Assembly: GCA_963691655.1 (NCBI GenBank)
Contig: OY829327.1
Coordinates: 80,364,019 to 80,428,018, forward strand
Origin: Toxonevra muliebris
Taxonomy: Eukaryota; Arthropoda; Insecta; Diptera; Pallopteridae
Direction of reading: 5' to 3'
DNA: 64,000 bases
The notes beneath the pieces are model-generated. The model was not told the origin of the DNA. It searched no databases and worked only from the letters and a program-made list of their open reading frames with translations. Shown here piece after piece: positions 10,821 to 22,538 of the stretch (position 1 is its first letter; each line of letters begins with the position of its first letter). Made by a program: the position numbers and the translations under genes.

Positions 10821-11456
10821 TTAAAAAATTATATTCTTCAATCAAATCCAGGCTTGATTGTGTTGGTGAACACAATAGCCTGCTATTGAAATGAGTTCCT
10901 AGATACTCAGGAATTTCAGGAAGTGAAACTGCTGACCTTCTGGCTAGAAAAGGTTTGGAAACTGGTTTCCTGGGCCCAGAACCGATACTCTCTTTGTCAT
11001 CTGCAGCCATCAAGACCACCATTAATAAGAGAGTCGACTTGACCCACAATCGTCAATGGGAGGAACTGAGAGGCTTTAGGCAGACAAAGACGATGTTACC
11101 TGTTATCTCCAAACGTCTAACAGACTTTTTGTTATCACTTAACAAAAAGAGCTGTTGACAGCTGGTGGGACTATATAGAGGTCACTTCTCTTTGGCCAAA
11201 CATTTGAATGTAATTGGCCTGGGAGCTAGTGCCTTCTGTGCTTCCTGTGGTTCGGAGAAAGAATGTGAAGAGACAGCAGATCACTTTTTATTTTAGTGTC
11301 TCCCCCGATTTCTGCCGGATCAGAGTAAGCATATTTGGCACTGGAGTGTCGGGAGACGAACACCTGAGCTCTTTAACACCGCAGGATCTACCAAGATTTA
11401 TTAATAAATCTGATAGATTTAAGGAATAGCAAAAAAGAACGCAAGATATAGTACAA
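10821..11456 (+). mobile_element. 5'-truncated LINE (RNase H and zinc-knuckle end), TSD TGGACGT
   Basis: Plus-strand translation gives a decayed RNase H end (VPRYSGISGSETADLLARKG, where the expected WVPGH reads VPRYS). A GFLGPEP linker follows, then the C-terminal region GHFSLAKHLNVIGLGASAFC with CASCGSEKECEETADHF, a C..C...H..C-type knuckle. Stops after LNKKSC and HFLF show that it is dead. Seven-base direct repeats TGGACGT flank it (10814-10820 and 11457-11463), as expected for target-primed insertion of a 5'-truncated copy. It lies inside the DD41D mariner gene. Confidence 0.78.
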
Positions 11457-12009
11457 TGGACGTCTGAGTGCTGTATTCATGAAATACTGCTTTTGCTGTT
11501 CCAAAAAAAAATATTCCTCAAGTTTTTCTGAGGCATTCGACGCTGTGACAGGTCGCCCGGCTTTAGTTTTCAGTTCTTGAAGTAGCTGCATTTTCTGCAC
11601 TTTTATAACGTAAAATATTCCACTTAGTCGAGTAACATAATCCCAATTGCTGCGAACGGCGATGGATGAACAAATTACGGTCTTCATCAATACTCACAGC
11701 TATGGTAGCAATATTTTCCTCTGTATGCACCCAATAGTGTAAAAATATTGCGAAAATTTGTTACTACGGCTTGAATTGCTTGCTCAGCTTAAAAACATTT
11801 CTCGCAAAGCTCGAATTTTGATAACAAAATTCAATAATTTATAAGTGTTGTTCGGGTGTAAGTCTTTTCCTGATAAAATGGCAATGCTAACTGAGCATGC
11901 TTGACTTTGACACAAACTGCCTAAAATTCTACATTGAAAAACTAAGCAGCAATAAAACCACTTTTTAGCTTAAATGATCTCCTGGCTGCCAAGCTTCCGT
12001 CTGAAAAAT

Positions 12010-12870
12010 TCTTGTCTGGTAGTTTCCGCTTGGGTTATTCAAATTTGGTAGACTAATGTCTTTCGTACCCTCCTATAATGAGCTGATGTGTTCTCACTTG
12101 ATACGCTTTCACTTAGTGAGCTTCCATCTGTCAAACACTCTTGAGGCGAGTTTCCGTCCGAAGAGTTTTTGTTTAGTGAACTTCCATTTGGAGTGCTCAC
12201 ATCTGGAGAATTTTCATCTACCGAGCGTACTTACGGCTAGTTACCATCTGACGAGCCCTCGTTTGGTGAGCATTCAACTGATGAGCTCTCGTATTTAAAA
12301 CATTCGTTAAGTGAACCTGTTAGCGTTTCTTTAAGCTCCCACTTTGTGAGCTTAACGCTGAATTTTCTGTATTTATGATTAGTTTGCTTCTGACGAACTT
12401 TTGTCTATTAAGCTCCTGTATGGCATGATCAAATCCCATGTACTCCCGTCTTTCGAGGATTTTTAATTCGAGTATCACTTTCCAAATGAGAAGTTATCCT
12501 GTAATGAGCTCTGGTATAGTGAGCTTTAAGCTGGCAAACTTTCATCCACTAAGCTCCGATTAGGGAAGCCTCCTCCGTCGAGTCTCTGTGTGGTAAATTT
12601 TAATCCGGTGAGATTCTGTCTACCTAGCTTTCGTTTATTGAACTCTCATAAAGAAAGCCCTAGTCTAATGAGGTTTCAACTGAAGAGATAAACTTCCGTT
12701 AATTGAGTTTGTTTTTTCTACTTTTTTTCGGCGAACCTGAGTCTGGTGAGTTTTTATTTGTCGAGTTCTCATCTGGTAAGCTCTGATTTAACGATTTTTT
12801 GGCTACTTAGATCTCGTCCACGAAACTCTCGTTAAGTCGAGCTTCTCTATGGCAAGTTTTTGCATGCCGA
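12010..12870. repeat. 15-bp minisatellite, family A (GAGCTTTCGTCTGGT-like)
   Basis: Degenerate 15-base units of consensus roughly GAGCTTYCRTCTGGT follow each other for about 0.86 kb. Because 15 is a multiple of three, the frame at 12056-12298 shows a false pentapeptide pattern (NFHLE, CSHLE, NFHLP). Units are strongly diverged and stops are frequent, so this is a decayed satellite and not a gene. Confidence 0.8.
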
Positions 12871-15299
12871 GTATTTTCGTCTCGAAAAGTGCAGAAATAT
12901 TGATTCTATTGCGTCTACTGCTGCCAGCTTAAAACGAGTATGTTGTTTTCAATGCTGGCTGCAGTCTTCTCTAATTCCTTGTCGACTTATAGCCAATGAC
13001 CTTATTGGTACAGTTTCAGCAAAATTGTTTCAATGACGCCATTTTACCATCATTTTCATCCTCATGGAGTCGTTACGTTAAGAGGAGATGATAAAACTGG
13101 TTGCCTTCTTCGGAGATTTTTCTCATATTCGCGAATTATAACTCTTATACAAGGAAACACAAATTAGTTGCTCGGCTCAGCTCATTGAGAATAAATAAAT
13201 TTTACTATTGTCCTAATGGTGGTATGCTAATAAGTTAGATACATACTCTGAGACCGGTATCAGCTTGAAGCGAAAATTATTCTTGAAAAACTAGCTGCTA
13301 TGTTCATGTTCTGTCCTTTTTGCATTTTGATCATAATTTTTATGAATTTTTGTTTTAAATTAGCTTCTCTACGATAATCAAGCACAATGGACTGCCGGAT
13401 GTTGTAGATCTTAGAATTCCTCCCACTTAGCATTGCCTTCAGTTGACATTGAGTTTACTTTTTCTTCACGCTATTACTAATTGCGTTACTCGCTATAGAA
13501 TTTACTCCGGCACTTTATTTTAATAGAATTTTAATGCAGAAATTCAAATAAAGTCTTACTAAATTACGGCTAAAATTTTCTTCAGTGCAAACAGCAACTG
13601 ATGGCAATGTTACTTAGATAAACTCGTGCTATAAGGAAAACTTTTTATTTCTGCTTCTTTTTATTTTCCTGCAGTTTCAGTTGTTGGGCCATGTGCTCTG
13701 CAACCATTGTACCATATACATATGTACATACATCGACCCATGCTGCTGCTGCCGGTGCTGCTGAAATAAGATCATGATGCCGAGTTCTTACTGTAGTATG
13801 AGTAGAAGTTTTAGATTGGTGCGATGCGATGCGACGCGACGCGACGCGACGAGACGCTACGTCAAAGAATTATAAAACGTGATCGATTGATTTGTGCGAT
13901 CGCGCATATCGCAAGTTCAACTAGATTGACTGTTGACTAGATAATTGTTGCTTTATTGCTGTTGATGTTGTTGTTGTTGTAACGATTATTACTATTGTTG
14001 TTGTTGTTGTTGTTGCTGTTTAACTGATGTTGTATTTTTTTTTCTGAAGTATTTGTTGCTCTTCATTGTTATTGTTAGTATCTATATTGAAGTCATTGCT
14101 TTACCTGCTGCCGCCATTGTTGTTGTTCGTATTGCTATTGCTCCTGTTGATGCTGATGCTGCTGCTTCGATTTCTTCTACTTTGCCACTCAATAGCTCCA
14201 TTGAATTTGTTGTGTTGTGTTTTCTTTCAGCTAAGGTATGCAATTCACTCATTCCAGGCAATCTGTCAGCCTGACAGTTTGGTCAAGTTGTTCGTATACC
14301 ATAGAATGATGCCGACGACGCGCATGCGGTATTTGCTGCCTGCTGCTGTTGCATACTTAAAGCATACCACTGCTGTCTCTTCTATAGCATACTTTTTGGT
14401 CGGCATTTCATTTCATGATTGATGACTGTTGAAACGCGAACGAATTATGATTAAATAAGTAATTGAAGTTAAGATACGTACACAGCTTAACAAGCAACTA
14501 GCAACAACAACAGCAACGACGGCAATTGTAATGCGGTTAACAGTGCGGCAAATGCGGTACACACGGTACCCGGTACATTCCAGCCAGGCGCTGACTGACT
14601 GGCGTTTTTATTAAGCGACATTCAATTATGTTTTTGTTTTTTTTATATATTATGAAGAATAAAAAAAAAATTGGATATAAAAATAAAAGAGTTTTTTATT
14701 GTTGCTGTAGTTGTTGTTGGCAAGGTCTAGTTCAATGTTTGACTTCAATTTAATTTTCAATTTCAAAACTAATTTTTTCTTGTGTTTTTTGCTTCTTTGC
14801 TTTGCTTTGCATTTTTTGATTTGTATTGAATGAAATTGCTTGGTGTAATGAAGCTTTGGTGGACGAATCTTTGCTAAATTTGAAAAATTGGGTCATTATT
14901 TATAAAATACTTTGAGATTGGAATTGAAACTTACTTAGAGTAATATTTCGTTTACTTGTGGACTATTTTAGACTACTTATTTTCCACATCTGGAACTTTC
15001 ACCTCGATTCCTTGGATAGAGTGAGCAATTCAACATTTTCAACAAATTGCAGAGCTCATGACTGTGACATCACCAGTAATGAATGGCTTTGTTGTCAAAA
15101 TGCCATAGTTTGTGGTCTCGAAATTAACAATGTACTTTGAAGTAGATTTCAGTGCACCCCTGTCAGCTTGTGGCGCTACTAGGGTTGAAAGAATGACCAG
15201 CCTCTAAAACTGTTAAAGAAAACGATTATCTGATCTCACAAATTGACAACTTATTGAAATAAATCTTAAGTGGAACTAAGAATCTTGTCTGACAAAACA
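12871..15299. other. Noncoding, with GCGAC and TTG/TGC microsatellites
   Basis: No gene recognised. It contains a GCGAC-type pentanucleotide run at 13822-13855, TTG runs at 13965-14020 and TGC/TTG-rich sequence at 14050-14170. Open frames at 14053-14422 are low-complexity (hydrophobic) artefacts. Confidence 0.55.
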
Positions 15300-16800
15300 C
15301 TCCCAAAGGCCAACGGGAATCTTCCAGTTGAGAGCTCGTCACTCGTGAGATTGTTAGTCGAGAAATCGCAGGTTGGTAGCTCACCAATCGAAAGATTGTC
15401 ATTGGAAGCTTGGTAGTTAAGAGATCGCTATCGAGAACTTATCTCCCGAAAAATTGTCAGTCAGATACTTGCAACTCGAGATTTCACCAATCGAGCCTGC
15501 GAAGACTTTTTATGCCTGGTTTTTACTATGTCAAATCCAATCAAATTTGCCAGCATGTTGGCAAATTTCATATCTGAAATTCTCTCTTTTTCTCTCTTTG
15601 ACAGGGAATATGACATAATGAAAACCAAGCATTAGTTGGTAGGTTGCCAGTCAAGATATTGCAAATCGGAAATTCGGTAGTTGAGAGATTGCCATCGGAT
15701 ACATGCCTTTCGATAGATTGCTAGTTGATATCATACCAGTCAGAAACTTAGCGGAAGAGAAAGTCAAAGTAGGGAACTTACCATTCGAAAGCTTGCCAGT
15801 GAAGTGATTGCCGGTCGAAAACTTACCCGCCGTGTGCTTGTTAGTGCTGAGCTCGCCAGTCGAGAACTTGCCAGTCGGGAAAACGCTTGCGATAGCTTGC
15901 CAATTTGGAAGCTTTCTAGTCGGTAGCTCACTATGCAAGAGCTTTTTAGTGAATAGATCGATAGCTTTTAGTATAGAGCTTGCCAGTTGGCAACATATCA
16001 GTCAGGAGATTGCCAGTCGAAGGATTACCAATCGAGAACTTGCCAGTCGAGAGATCGCCAGTCGGTAGCTTACCAGTCAAAAGCCCTAGAATCACCAGTC
16101 TAGAGACTTTCAGTTGTGTGATTGTATTAAGAGCATGGCAAGCGGGATTTTACCACTCGGGAGCTCGTTCATCGGGAGCTTACTAGTCGGGAACTTATAA
16201 TTCGGAATATTGTCCGTCAACAATTTTTTTTTTCAAGAACTTGTGAGTCAAGAGATCGTCAGTTGCGGGCTTGCTAGTCGGTAATTCACTATAGTCAGTC
16301 GAGAGATCGTTAACTTTTACCAAGCCGGACGTAAAATAGCCACTCTCGCAATCGCTTTGAGGGAGATTGCTAGTGAAGAGATCGCCAGTTGAGATCTCAC
16401 ATTTTGGAAGCCTGTTTGGCAGAACCTTGCTTGTTAGTCGGGAGATTGCCAGTTAAGAGCTGGTAGTCAGGAGCATGCTAGGCAGGCACTTATTAGTCTC
16501 GAGAAATTGTCAATTAAGAATTTGATAGTAGGGAGCTTGCTAGTCGAGAGCTCGCCATATGGGAACTTGTCAATGGAAACATTGTCCGTCCGAAAATTAT
16601 CCGTCGAAAGATTACCAGCTGATAGATTTCGGTAGAGAACATATAAGCGAGGAGATTGCCACACGCAAGCTTGCTAGTCGGTAGCTCTCTATTCGAGAGA
16701 TTGTCAGACCAGAGATTTCTAATCGTAAACTCGCCTGTCAGGATCTCTACAGCCAGTCAAGAGCACACAACCCGTAAGCCCGCCGGCCGAGAGTTGCCCA
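15300..16800. repeat. 15-bp minisatellite, family B (GAGCTTGCCAGTCGG-like)
   Basis: About 1.4 kb of degenerate 15-base units with consensus roughly GAGCTTGCCAGTCGR, clearest at 15960-16090 (TGCCAGTCGAGAACT-type units in register). Overlapping frames on both strands show pentapeptide ghosts (LPVEN/LPVGS on plus, FSTGK/LSTGE on minus). No frame survives for long. The first six bases match family A, which suggests common origin. A 119-bp MITE sits inside at 15513..15631. Confidence 0.85.
15513..15631. mobile_element. 119-bp MITE with ~22-bp inverted ends, possible TTA duplication
   Basis: TGCCTGGTTTTTACTATGTC on the left is mirrored by GACATAATGAAAACCAAGCA on the right. TTA flanks both sides (15510-15512 and 15632-15634), which would fit the TWA duplication of PIF/Harbinger elements, although T-rich flanks weaken that. 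An internal near-palindrome lies around TTTGCCAGCATGTTGGCAAA. It interrupts the 15-bp satellite B. Confidence 0.65.
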
Positions 16801-17572
16801 ACAGCGTAATAAAATCATATTAAAAACCAGTCCCCTTTAATTAATCAGAATTCTATGACCTTTTATTGATAGTAACTGCAAATTTCTAAAACATCTTTAG
16901 CAAAACAAAATACTGCATTCTATTTAAGATATTGTGAGTGTGTGTATAGTGAAACTCTGTTTCAAAAACGTATCACTCACTCGCGCAAAAATGCTTAAAA
17001 TTTAATATACCAACCAGCCTTACTGCTTAGCTGACTTTAAAAATTTTTATCGCACAACTGCTTTAATTATTACAAATAATGTCACTGTAAAACATTGCAA
17101 ATAAAAATGTTTAACAACATTTAACAGCAATCAATACATTTTCCATATAATATTTATGTATTTTTATATCACATTCATACACATACGCAACGGGGTGTGG
17201 TTATATTTTGTAGTAGATATGTAGTAAGAGCATATTTTGCTACCTTTTTTGCTGTTGAATTTTGTATTTCACTTATCGCTGCTGTAAGTTGAATATTTAA
17301 AAAGCGTCAAAAAAAAATCTGCTAAAAAAATATCATTTTGTGAAATCATTCAAATATTTTTCACTTAACAGCTTAGCTACGGTATATTAATTTGTTCGGT
17401 TATAAACGGATGCTGAAGCACAGTACATGGACGTAAGTGATAGTGACTCACAAAAGTGATCGCATACCTTAAGCAAAATTTGTGGGACACGATTAAAAGT
17501 AGTAATGTTGTTAAGATGAACAGAAGTGGAAATAAGTTTTTGAACTAAGATAACAAATCAGATTCCAAAAGG
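16801..17572. other. AT-rich noncoding, nothing recognised
   Basis: No gene or repeat was recognised between the satellite and the foldback-like element. Confidence 0.5.
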
Positions 17573-17581
17573 GTCTTGAAA

Positions 17582-19071
17582 GGCTCTATGAAATATTGCC
17601 CCAAAATCAAAGGTGAAAAATCACCCCAAAAGTGGGGCAATTTTTCAATATGCAATATTATCCCAACATACAAATTGAAATATGGCCCTAAACTAAAATG
17701 AAAAAATGCCCCAATATTTTTTTCTCTCAAATTTTATTTAAATGCCTCCAAAAATTTACAAAAACATTAATCGTATCATCTATCTGTCTTTAACAAAAAG
17801 GAGAATTGGTGCTTTCCATATTATTAGCAAGTGAAGTGGACTGCAATTTAAAGACGAAAGAGGTAAAAATATTCATAAGGAAATTATGAACGGAAACCCT
17901 TGCAGCCAAAAATTTATTCCAGAAAACAAAAGTCGCGATTGAAAGGATATTTTGGAAGAAATCGCGCGATTTTTTCCTAAAGAATCTTTCTTTCGCGACT
18001 TTTTTTGTGAATAAAGTTTTTTGTTCATTATTATCTTTATCATGTTCTCATTTTTAATTCAAAAATATTCATAAGAAAATTTTGAACAAAAAACTCTTGC
18101 ATCCAAAAATTTTTTTCCACAAAAAAAAAAATCGCGAAAGAAAGTTTATTTAGGAAGAAATCGCGCAATTTTTTCCTAAATAAACTTTCTTTCGCGATTT
18201 TTTTCTTGTGAATAAAGTTTTTTTTGTTCATCATTATCTCAATTGTTTTTCCATTTTTATTCAAAAATATTCATAAAGAAAAATTGCAGCCAAAAATTGT
18301 TTCCACAAGAAAAAAGTCGCGAGGTAAAGTTTATTTAGGAAGAATCGCGCGATTTTTTCCTAAATAAACTTTCTCTCGAGACTCTTTTTTTTGTGAATAA
18401 AGTTTTTTTGTTCATTATTATCTCAACCATTTTTTTATTTTTATTCAGAAATATTCATAAGGAAATTATGAACAAAAACCAACAAATATTCATAAAGAAA
18501 AATTGCAGCCAACATTTTTTTCCACAAAAAAAAGTCGCGAGGGAAAGTTTATTTAGAAAAAATTGCGCGATTTTTTCCTAAATGAACTTTCCCTCGCGAC
18601 TTTTTTTTGTGAATAAAGTTTCTTTGCTCATTATTATCTTCATTATTTTTTCATTTTTAATTCACTTGGTAACGTTTGTTGATCGACACTTTTTAACGCA
18701 CTGATTCACTGATGTTGCTTGGTTGAAGCTCATTCAAAAATTCTTTGTTTTCTTACATTTGCAATGCATTACCGATAGCAAAAAACAAAATTTCATTAGA
18801 AGCTATAAATACCGTGGGGACCGGTCAAAACGCCCATGGGCTTTATGACCGCTGAAAATGGCCTTCAATTTTTAATTTTGTTATTTTTCGATTTTTGGGC
18901 CCTTTTTCCAAAATGAAAAATTACCCCAAGCAAAAAAAAGAAAAATGGCCACAAATCAATTGGAACTATGGCCCTAAATTTTCGTGTTGTTGTAAATAAT
19001 AGAATATTTTGGGGTGATTTTTCACTTTTGATTTTGGAGTTATTTTTCCTGGGGCCATATTTCATAGAGCC
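17582..19071. mobile_element. Foldback-like element with tandem hairpin array, 9-bp TSD GTCTTGAAA
   Basis: The ends are inverted: GGCTCTATGAAATAT at 17582 and ATATTTCATAGAGCC ending at 19071. After an 18-bp indel the homology continues through GTGAAAAATCACCCCAAAA. Perfect 9-bp direct repeats GTCTTGAAA abut the ends (17573-17581 and 19072-19080). The interior (17868-18665) carries four ~200-bp tandem units, each containing a long palindrome centred on AATCGCGCGATT. In unit 4 the 34-bp arms 18523-18556 and 18578-18611 differ at one position. A 9-bp duplication with repetitive inverted structure is the pattern of Drosophila foldback and MULE-type elements. There is no transposase frame, so it must be non-autonomous if mobile. 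Confidence 0.8.
17868..18665. repeat. Four tandem ~200-bp units each with a long palindrome
   Basis: The palindromes end with the GTG of (T)nGTG at 18009, 18210, 18395 and 18611, so unit lengths are about 201, 185 and 216. Unit 2 arms (18131-18156 and 18173-18198) match perfectly over 26 bp. Between palindromes the shared spacer reads GAATAAAGTTTTTT, GTTCATTATTATCT and AAAAATATTCATAAG. Divergence is highest in unit 1. The structure should form four hairpins or cruciforms. Confidence 0.88.
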
Positions 19072-19334
19072 GTCTTGAAAGACTTGAAATTTTGACCATA
19101 AATTCAATCTTTTTTGAATTTCAGCTAAAATATTTTTTTCAGAATTCCACAGCTCTATTATTGCCCCTTACAAATACAAACATAATACAAAATAATTTTT
19201 TAAACCGGATAATTATTTACTGGTTAGTTTTTAGAAATCCAGCAAAAATTGTTTGATACAAAATTAAAGGGTTGTGTGCAAGAGATGACGGAAACTTTTT
19301 TTGCCGGCTAAAGTCCATTAAATACCGTTTTGTT

Positions 19335-20240
19335 TTGAAAATTAATCATTCGAATGATCGCCGCCGTTTTGTTTACAGGACTCCATCCAAGAGGTCTAAT
19401 TTTGTATGACTTTGTTACATAAGTTGGGCTGTTTTTCATCAATGGTTTGAATAATATTGTTCCGCAATTGGTCAATTGTGGTTGGTTTATTGGGATAAAC
19501 CAGCGAGTTAAAAGAGAAAAAAGTTTAAGGGCGTTAAATCGCAATATCTTGCCGGCCATTCCACATCGCCTTTTCTTGAAATTATGCGGTCTGGGAACTT
19601 TTCTTGCAATAACTCTAATGACACGTCTGCTGTGTGACACGTTGCGTGGTCTTGTTGGGACCATACTTATGTTGTCCAGGTCCATGTCCAATTGAGACCA
19701 CAAAAAATCTGCTATCATGGCCATTCTCATTTCGGAAAATGTATCATCCAACGCCGTCGCATAACCCAAACAATAGAGACTCTTGATACTACTGCAGATT
19801 CTCTCCTCAATTGCGGAAATTTTGCTTGTTCACGAAGTCGTTCAAACAATAATTTGCTTCATCGCGGAAGATGATTTTTTCGCTAACATTTGGAGCCCAA
19901 ACAGCAAACGTACAACAAGCTTGATGGTCTTAAGGCTTCATGTCTTGTGCCAATTGAATCCTATACTTATGTATATGCCCAAGTCGTTTCGCAAAACTCG
20001 CCAAGTTAAGGTCATAGAAAGGTCAACTCCTTGTGCATGACGAGAAATCGAGAGGTTTGGGTCTTCAGCCACACATTCAGCAACAATAGCAATATTCTCG
20101 CTTGATCGAGCATTTTAGCGTACAGAAACTGCTCTGCTCGATCGGCAACCGAACCGCTTTGCTTGAATTTTTGCTCAATCGATCACTCGTTTTGAAGATC
20201 ATTTCGGTCGTGAATATTTCGTAACTTGCGAAAGTTTGGC
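19335..20240 (-). pseudogene. Second DD41D (rosa-type) mariner transposase remnant
   Basis: Minus-strand frames line up with the same family as 9329..11880 but a different copy. ENIAIVAECVAEDPNLSISR lies N-terminally, then the catalytic stretch QQDHATCHTADVSLELLQEK, WPARYCDLTPLNFF and the C-terminal KPTTIDQLRNNIIQTIDEKQ. The second aspartate and the last catalytic position are 41 residues apart, but that last residue is N rather than D (LTPLN), so the catalytic triad is broken even where the frame is clean. Multiple stops and frameshifts are also present. No terminal repeats were identified. The plus-strand frames here are shadows. Confidence 0.78.
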
Positions 20241-22205
20241 GATTAGAACATGAATTTTTGTATTAAATTTTTCACAATTTCGATGCATTGTTGAATGTTG
20301 TAGCGCTTCATGGTACAATTGTGACTATGACGGAATACAAACATGACTGTGCTGCCACCTGTCACGATAGAGCAATAAGCTATCAAAGTTCGGACATAGA
20401 TATCGAAAAACCCTTTATAAATTATGGGTGAAACTTCTAAACTTTGAACATCGTTTGGCACAAATAAATATTTCCCAATTCGGAAAATCTTTTTTGCATT
20501 ATATTTGTAATTGTAAGGAGCAATAAGAGAGCTCCCTCACTTTAGGTTTACAGAAGAGACTGTTTACGATGCCCTTAACTTTGAATAAGATCGTCTATAA
20601 CTTTTGCACCTTATCTTTTCTCAATCCTGGGCTTAATTCATAACTTTAATCATATTTTACTAGAGACCCCTTACTAAACCATTTCAAGCTTAAAATCGTA
20701 TGCAACAGGATCATTTTTAATAGGATATCTGCTCAATCTCTCACTTGAGGAAGCATCCTTGGATTGTGATCCTCATTTAAAATTCAATATCAGTGGCTCA
20801 AGAGTAGCACTCAACAGCAGATTACCTGATAACTTAACTAAACAAAGTTTTTACTCATCAAAAGTTAATGCTGCCACCTAAAAGCGTAGGGTATAGAGTA
20901 TGTAAGTACTTAGTTGGTGGTAGAGTAGTAGCAACAAGCGATTAATGCAATTCAATTGCTGTTCAATTAAATTGAGGCAATACTATAAATGCTAATTACG
21001 CAGCTGGATCAACGCAATGGTGACTGTGGTGACTACACAACCACTACATACATACATATTTATGTACTTAAATACATAAATACATACTAATGTATATAAG
21101 AGATAACTGGAGTGTGACCCAAAGTTGTTCGCAGCCTGTTACATACATACAATGATTTTTTTAAAGCGTTTTTTGGTTTCATTGCGTTGACATTTAATGA
21201 CCAACAAAACCAAAAAATAACCGCTATTGCATCCAATTGGCTAGTCAACAGCTTAAGCGGCATAAAAATGCTGCTGGTATTTGTTGGTGTGTGTTTTTTG
21301 TGTTGCTTTTGTTTTTGTCAAATAACTATGCAAAAGATTATTACCATTTGATAGTGTTTAAGTTTGAAACTACTTGTTCTTGTACAGGAGTACGAGCGCT
21401 AATATTTTGACATAAAATTGCACTTTAGTTAGTAGCACTTGTTGTTGTTGTTGTTGTTGTTAACATCGCTGATAGCTTAAATACGCTTAAAGGCTTCTTT
21501 TGATTTTTTTTTGTATTTAAAGAGATATTTGCAATCAACTTAAAAATTATTTTATATCAAACCTTTTTTTTTCGTATACAAATTTGTACGGTCAAGTGTT
21601 AAAAGATTCCGATTTTATGCGACATTTTTGAGTAATGTAATTGTTTTTTTGCGTTTTATGTATTTGTCCGTTGTCATATTGCTTCGCATAGTTGTTGTTG
21701 GTAACAGTAATTAAACTGCAAGTTTGTTGAAGTTATGTGCAAAATTTATTACGCATCATTATGTTGCTAATGAATTAAACAAAATATGAAAGAAACGAAC
21801 TTGTTTGGTAGTAATCACCTGGCAATTGTTCCGTTGGGTGGCAGTATAAATCTTAAGACGATCATATTTTATGGTAGGAACATTATATTGTAAATAATCC
21901 TTTATGAGCTGCACCTGACTGAAGAAAACTTACAGGAGAAGGGAACAAAATGGAAATAAAACTGGCAGCTTTTTTGGTAACTGCATCAGAGATGAGAGAA
22001 AATTTGTTGTAGAGGCATTTACTCGTGAAAATATTTTCTGAAATTTTAAACGATTAGAACACTTTTTTGTTGTTCTGATTCGTGAACTTTAGCATCTGTT
22101 GGATCAAAGTTAGTTATTTCGTAACGCGTTCTCGTTCTCTAGAGCATGATACTGGGTGAAAATTTTACAGATTTGTATACCTGAGAGAATTTTCAATAGA
22201 TTATA
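20241..22205. other. AT-rich noncoding, nothing recognised
   Basis: No gene recognised. There is a (TTG)n run near 21440-21460. Scattered ATACATACATA-type repeats occur near 21045-21100. Confidence 0.5.
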
Positions 22206-22538
22206 AAGTTTTACCGGTGGGAAGTTTGAAGCTTGCTAGTCGAAAGCTTGTCTGTTAGGAGCTTGCCAGTTGAGAGATTGCTAGTCGATTACTAACATTA
22301 AGAAAATTCACCAATCGGGAAATCGCCGGTTAAGAAATTTGCTTGTCACTAGCTCGTCAGTTGTGAGCTTACCAGTAGAAAGCTTGCCGGTACAGAGCTT
22401 GCCAGTCGAAAGCTTGTCAGTTATGAGACCTCCTGAGATCGTCAGTTATGAGCTTGCCAGTTGGGACATTGGCAGTCGGTAATTCACTATTCGAAAGCTT
22501 TAAGTCTGAAGATCGCCAGTCACAAGCTTGCCAGCCAA
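22206..22538. repeat. 15-bp minisatellite, family B, left part
   Basis: Units of the GAGCTTGCCAGTCGA type, same family as 15300-16800, cut off at 22538 by the oligo-T end of a LINE and resuming at about 23479. Confidence 0.82.

Larger units (their letters stand above)
9329..11880 (-). pseudogene. DD41D (rosa-type) mariner transposase, dead and split by two insertions
   Basis: Read on the minus strand, the pieces line up with a mariner-family transposase. The helix-turn-helix side (about 11880-11457) includes ENIATIAVSIDEDRNL and RRSQQLGLCYST. Next comes EAHFWLNAYVKKKNC, with the first catalytic-region acid. The region QDRVTCHTARETMDLLRDEF follows, and then LTPVD. The second and third catalytic aspartates are 41 residues apart, which is the rosa spacing. 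The frame ends LHEIIFKK then stop at 9329-9331. A LINE (10821..11456) and a Transib-like element (9750..10619) interrupt it. With both removed, about 1034 bp (roughly 344 codons) remain, the normal family length. Several stops and frameshifts make it a pseudogene. Terminal repeats were not identified. Confidence 0.82.

Noticed and set aside
10534..11049. Single 171-codon minus-strand gene
   Set aside because: The frame crosses three different elements by chance: mariner coding sequence in the middle, antisense LINE on one side and the Transib-like end on the other.
12056..12298. Pentapeptide-like frame NFHLE/CSHLE
   Set aside because: Same reason: a 15-bp satellite with stops on both sides.
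15651..16186. Apparent pentapeptide-repeat protein on both strands
   Set aside because: The 15-bp period gives five-residue repeats on either strand. Frames are short, broken and not of the A(D/N)LxX type that defines pentapeptide proteins.
15300..16800. CRISPR array
   Set aside because: Units are contiguous and diverged without unique spacers, in a eukaryotic genome.
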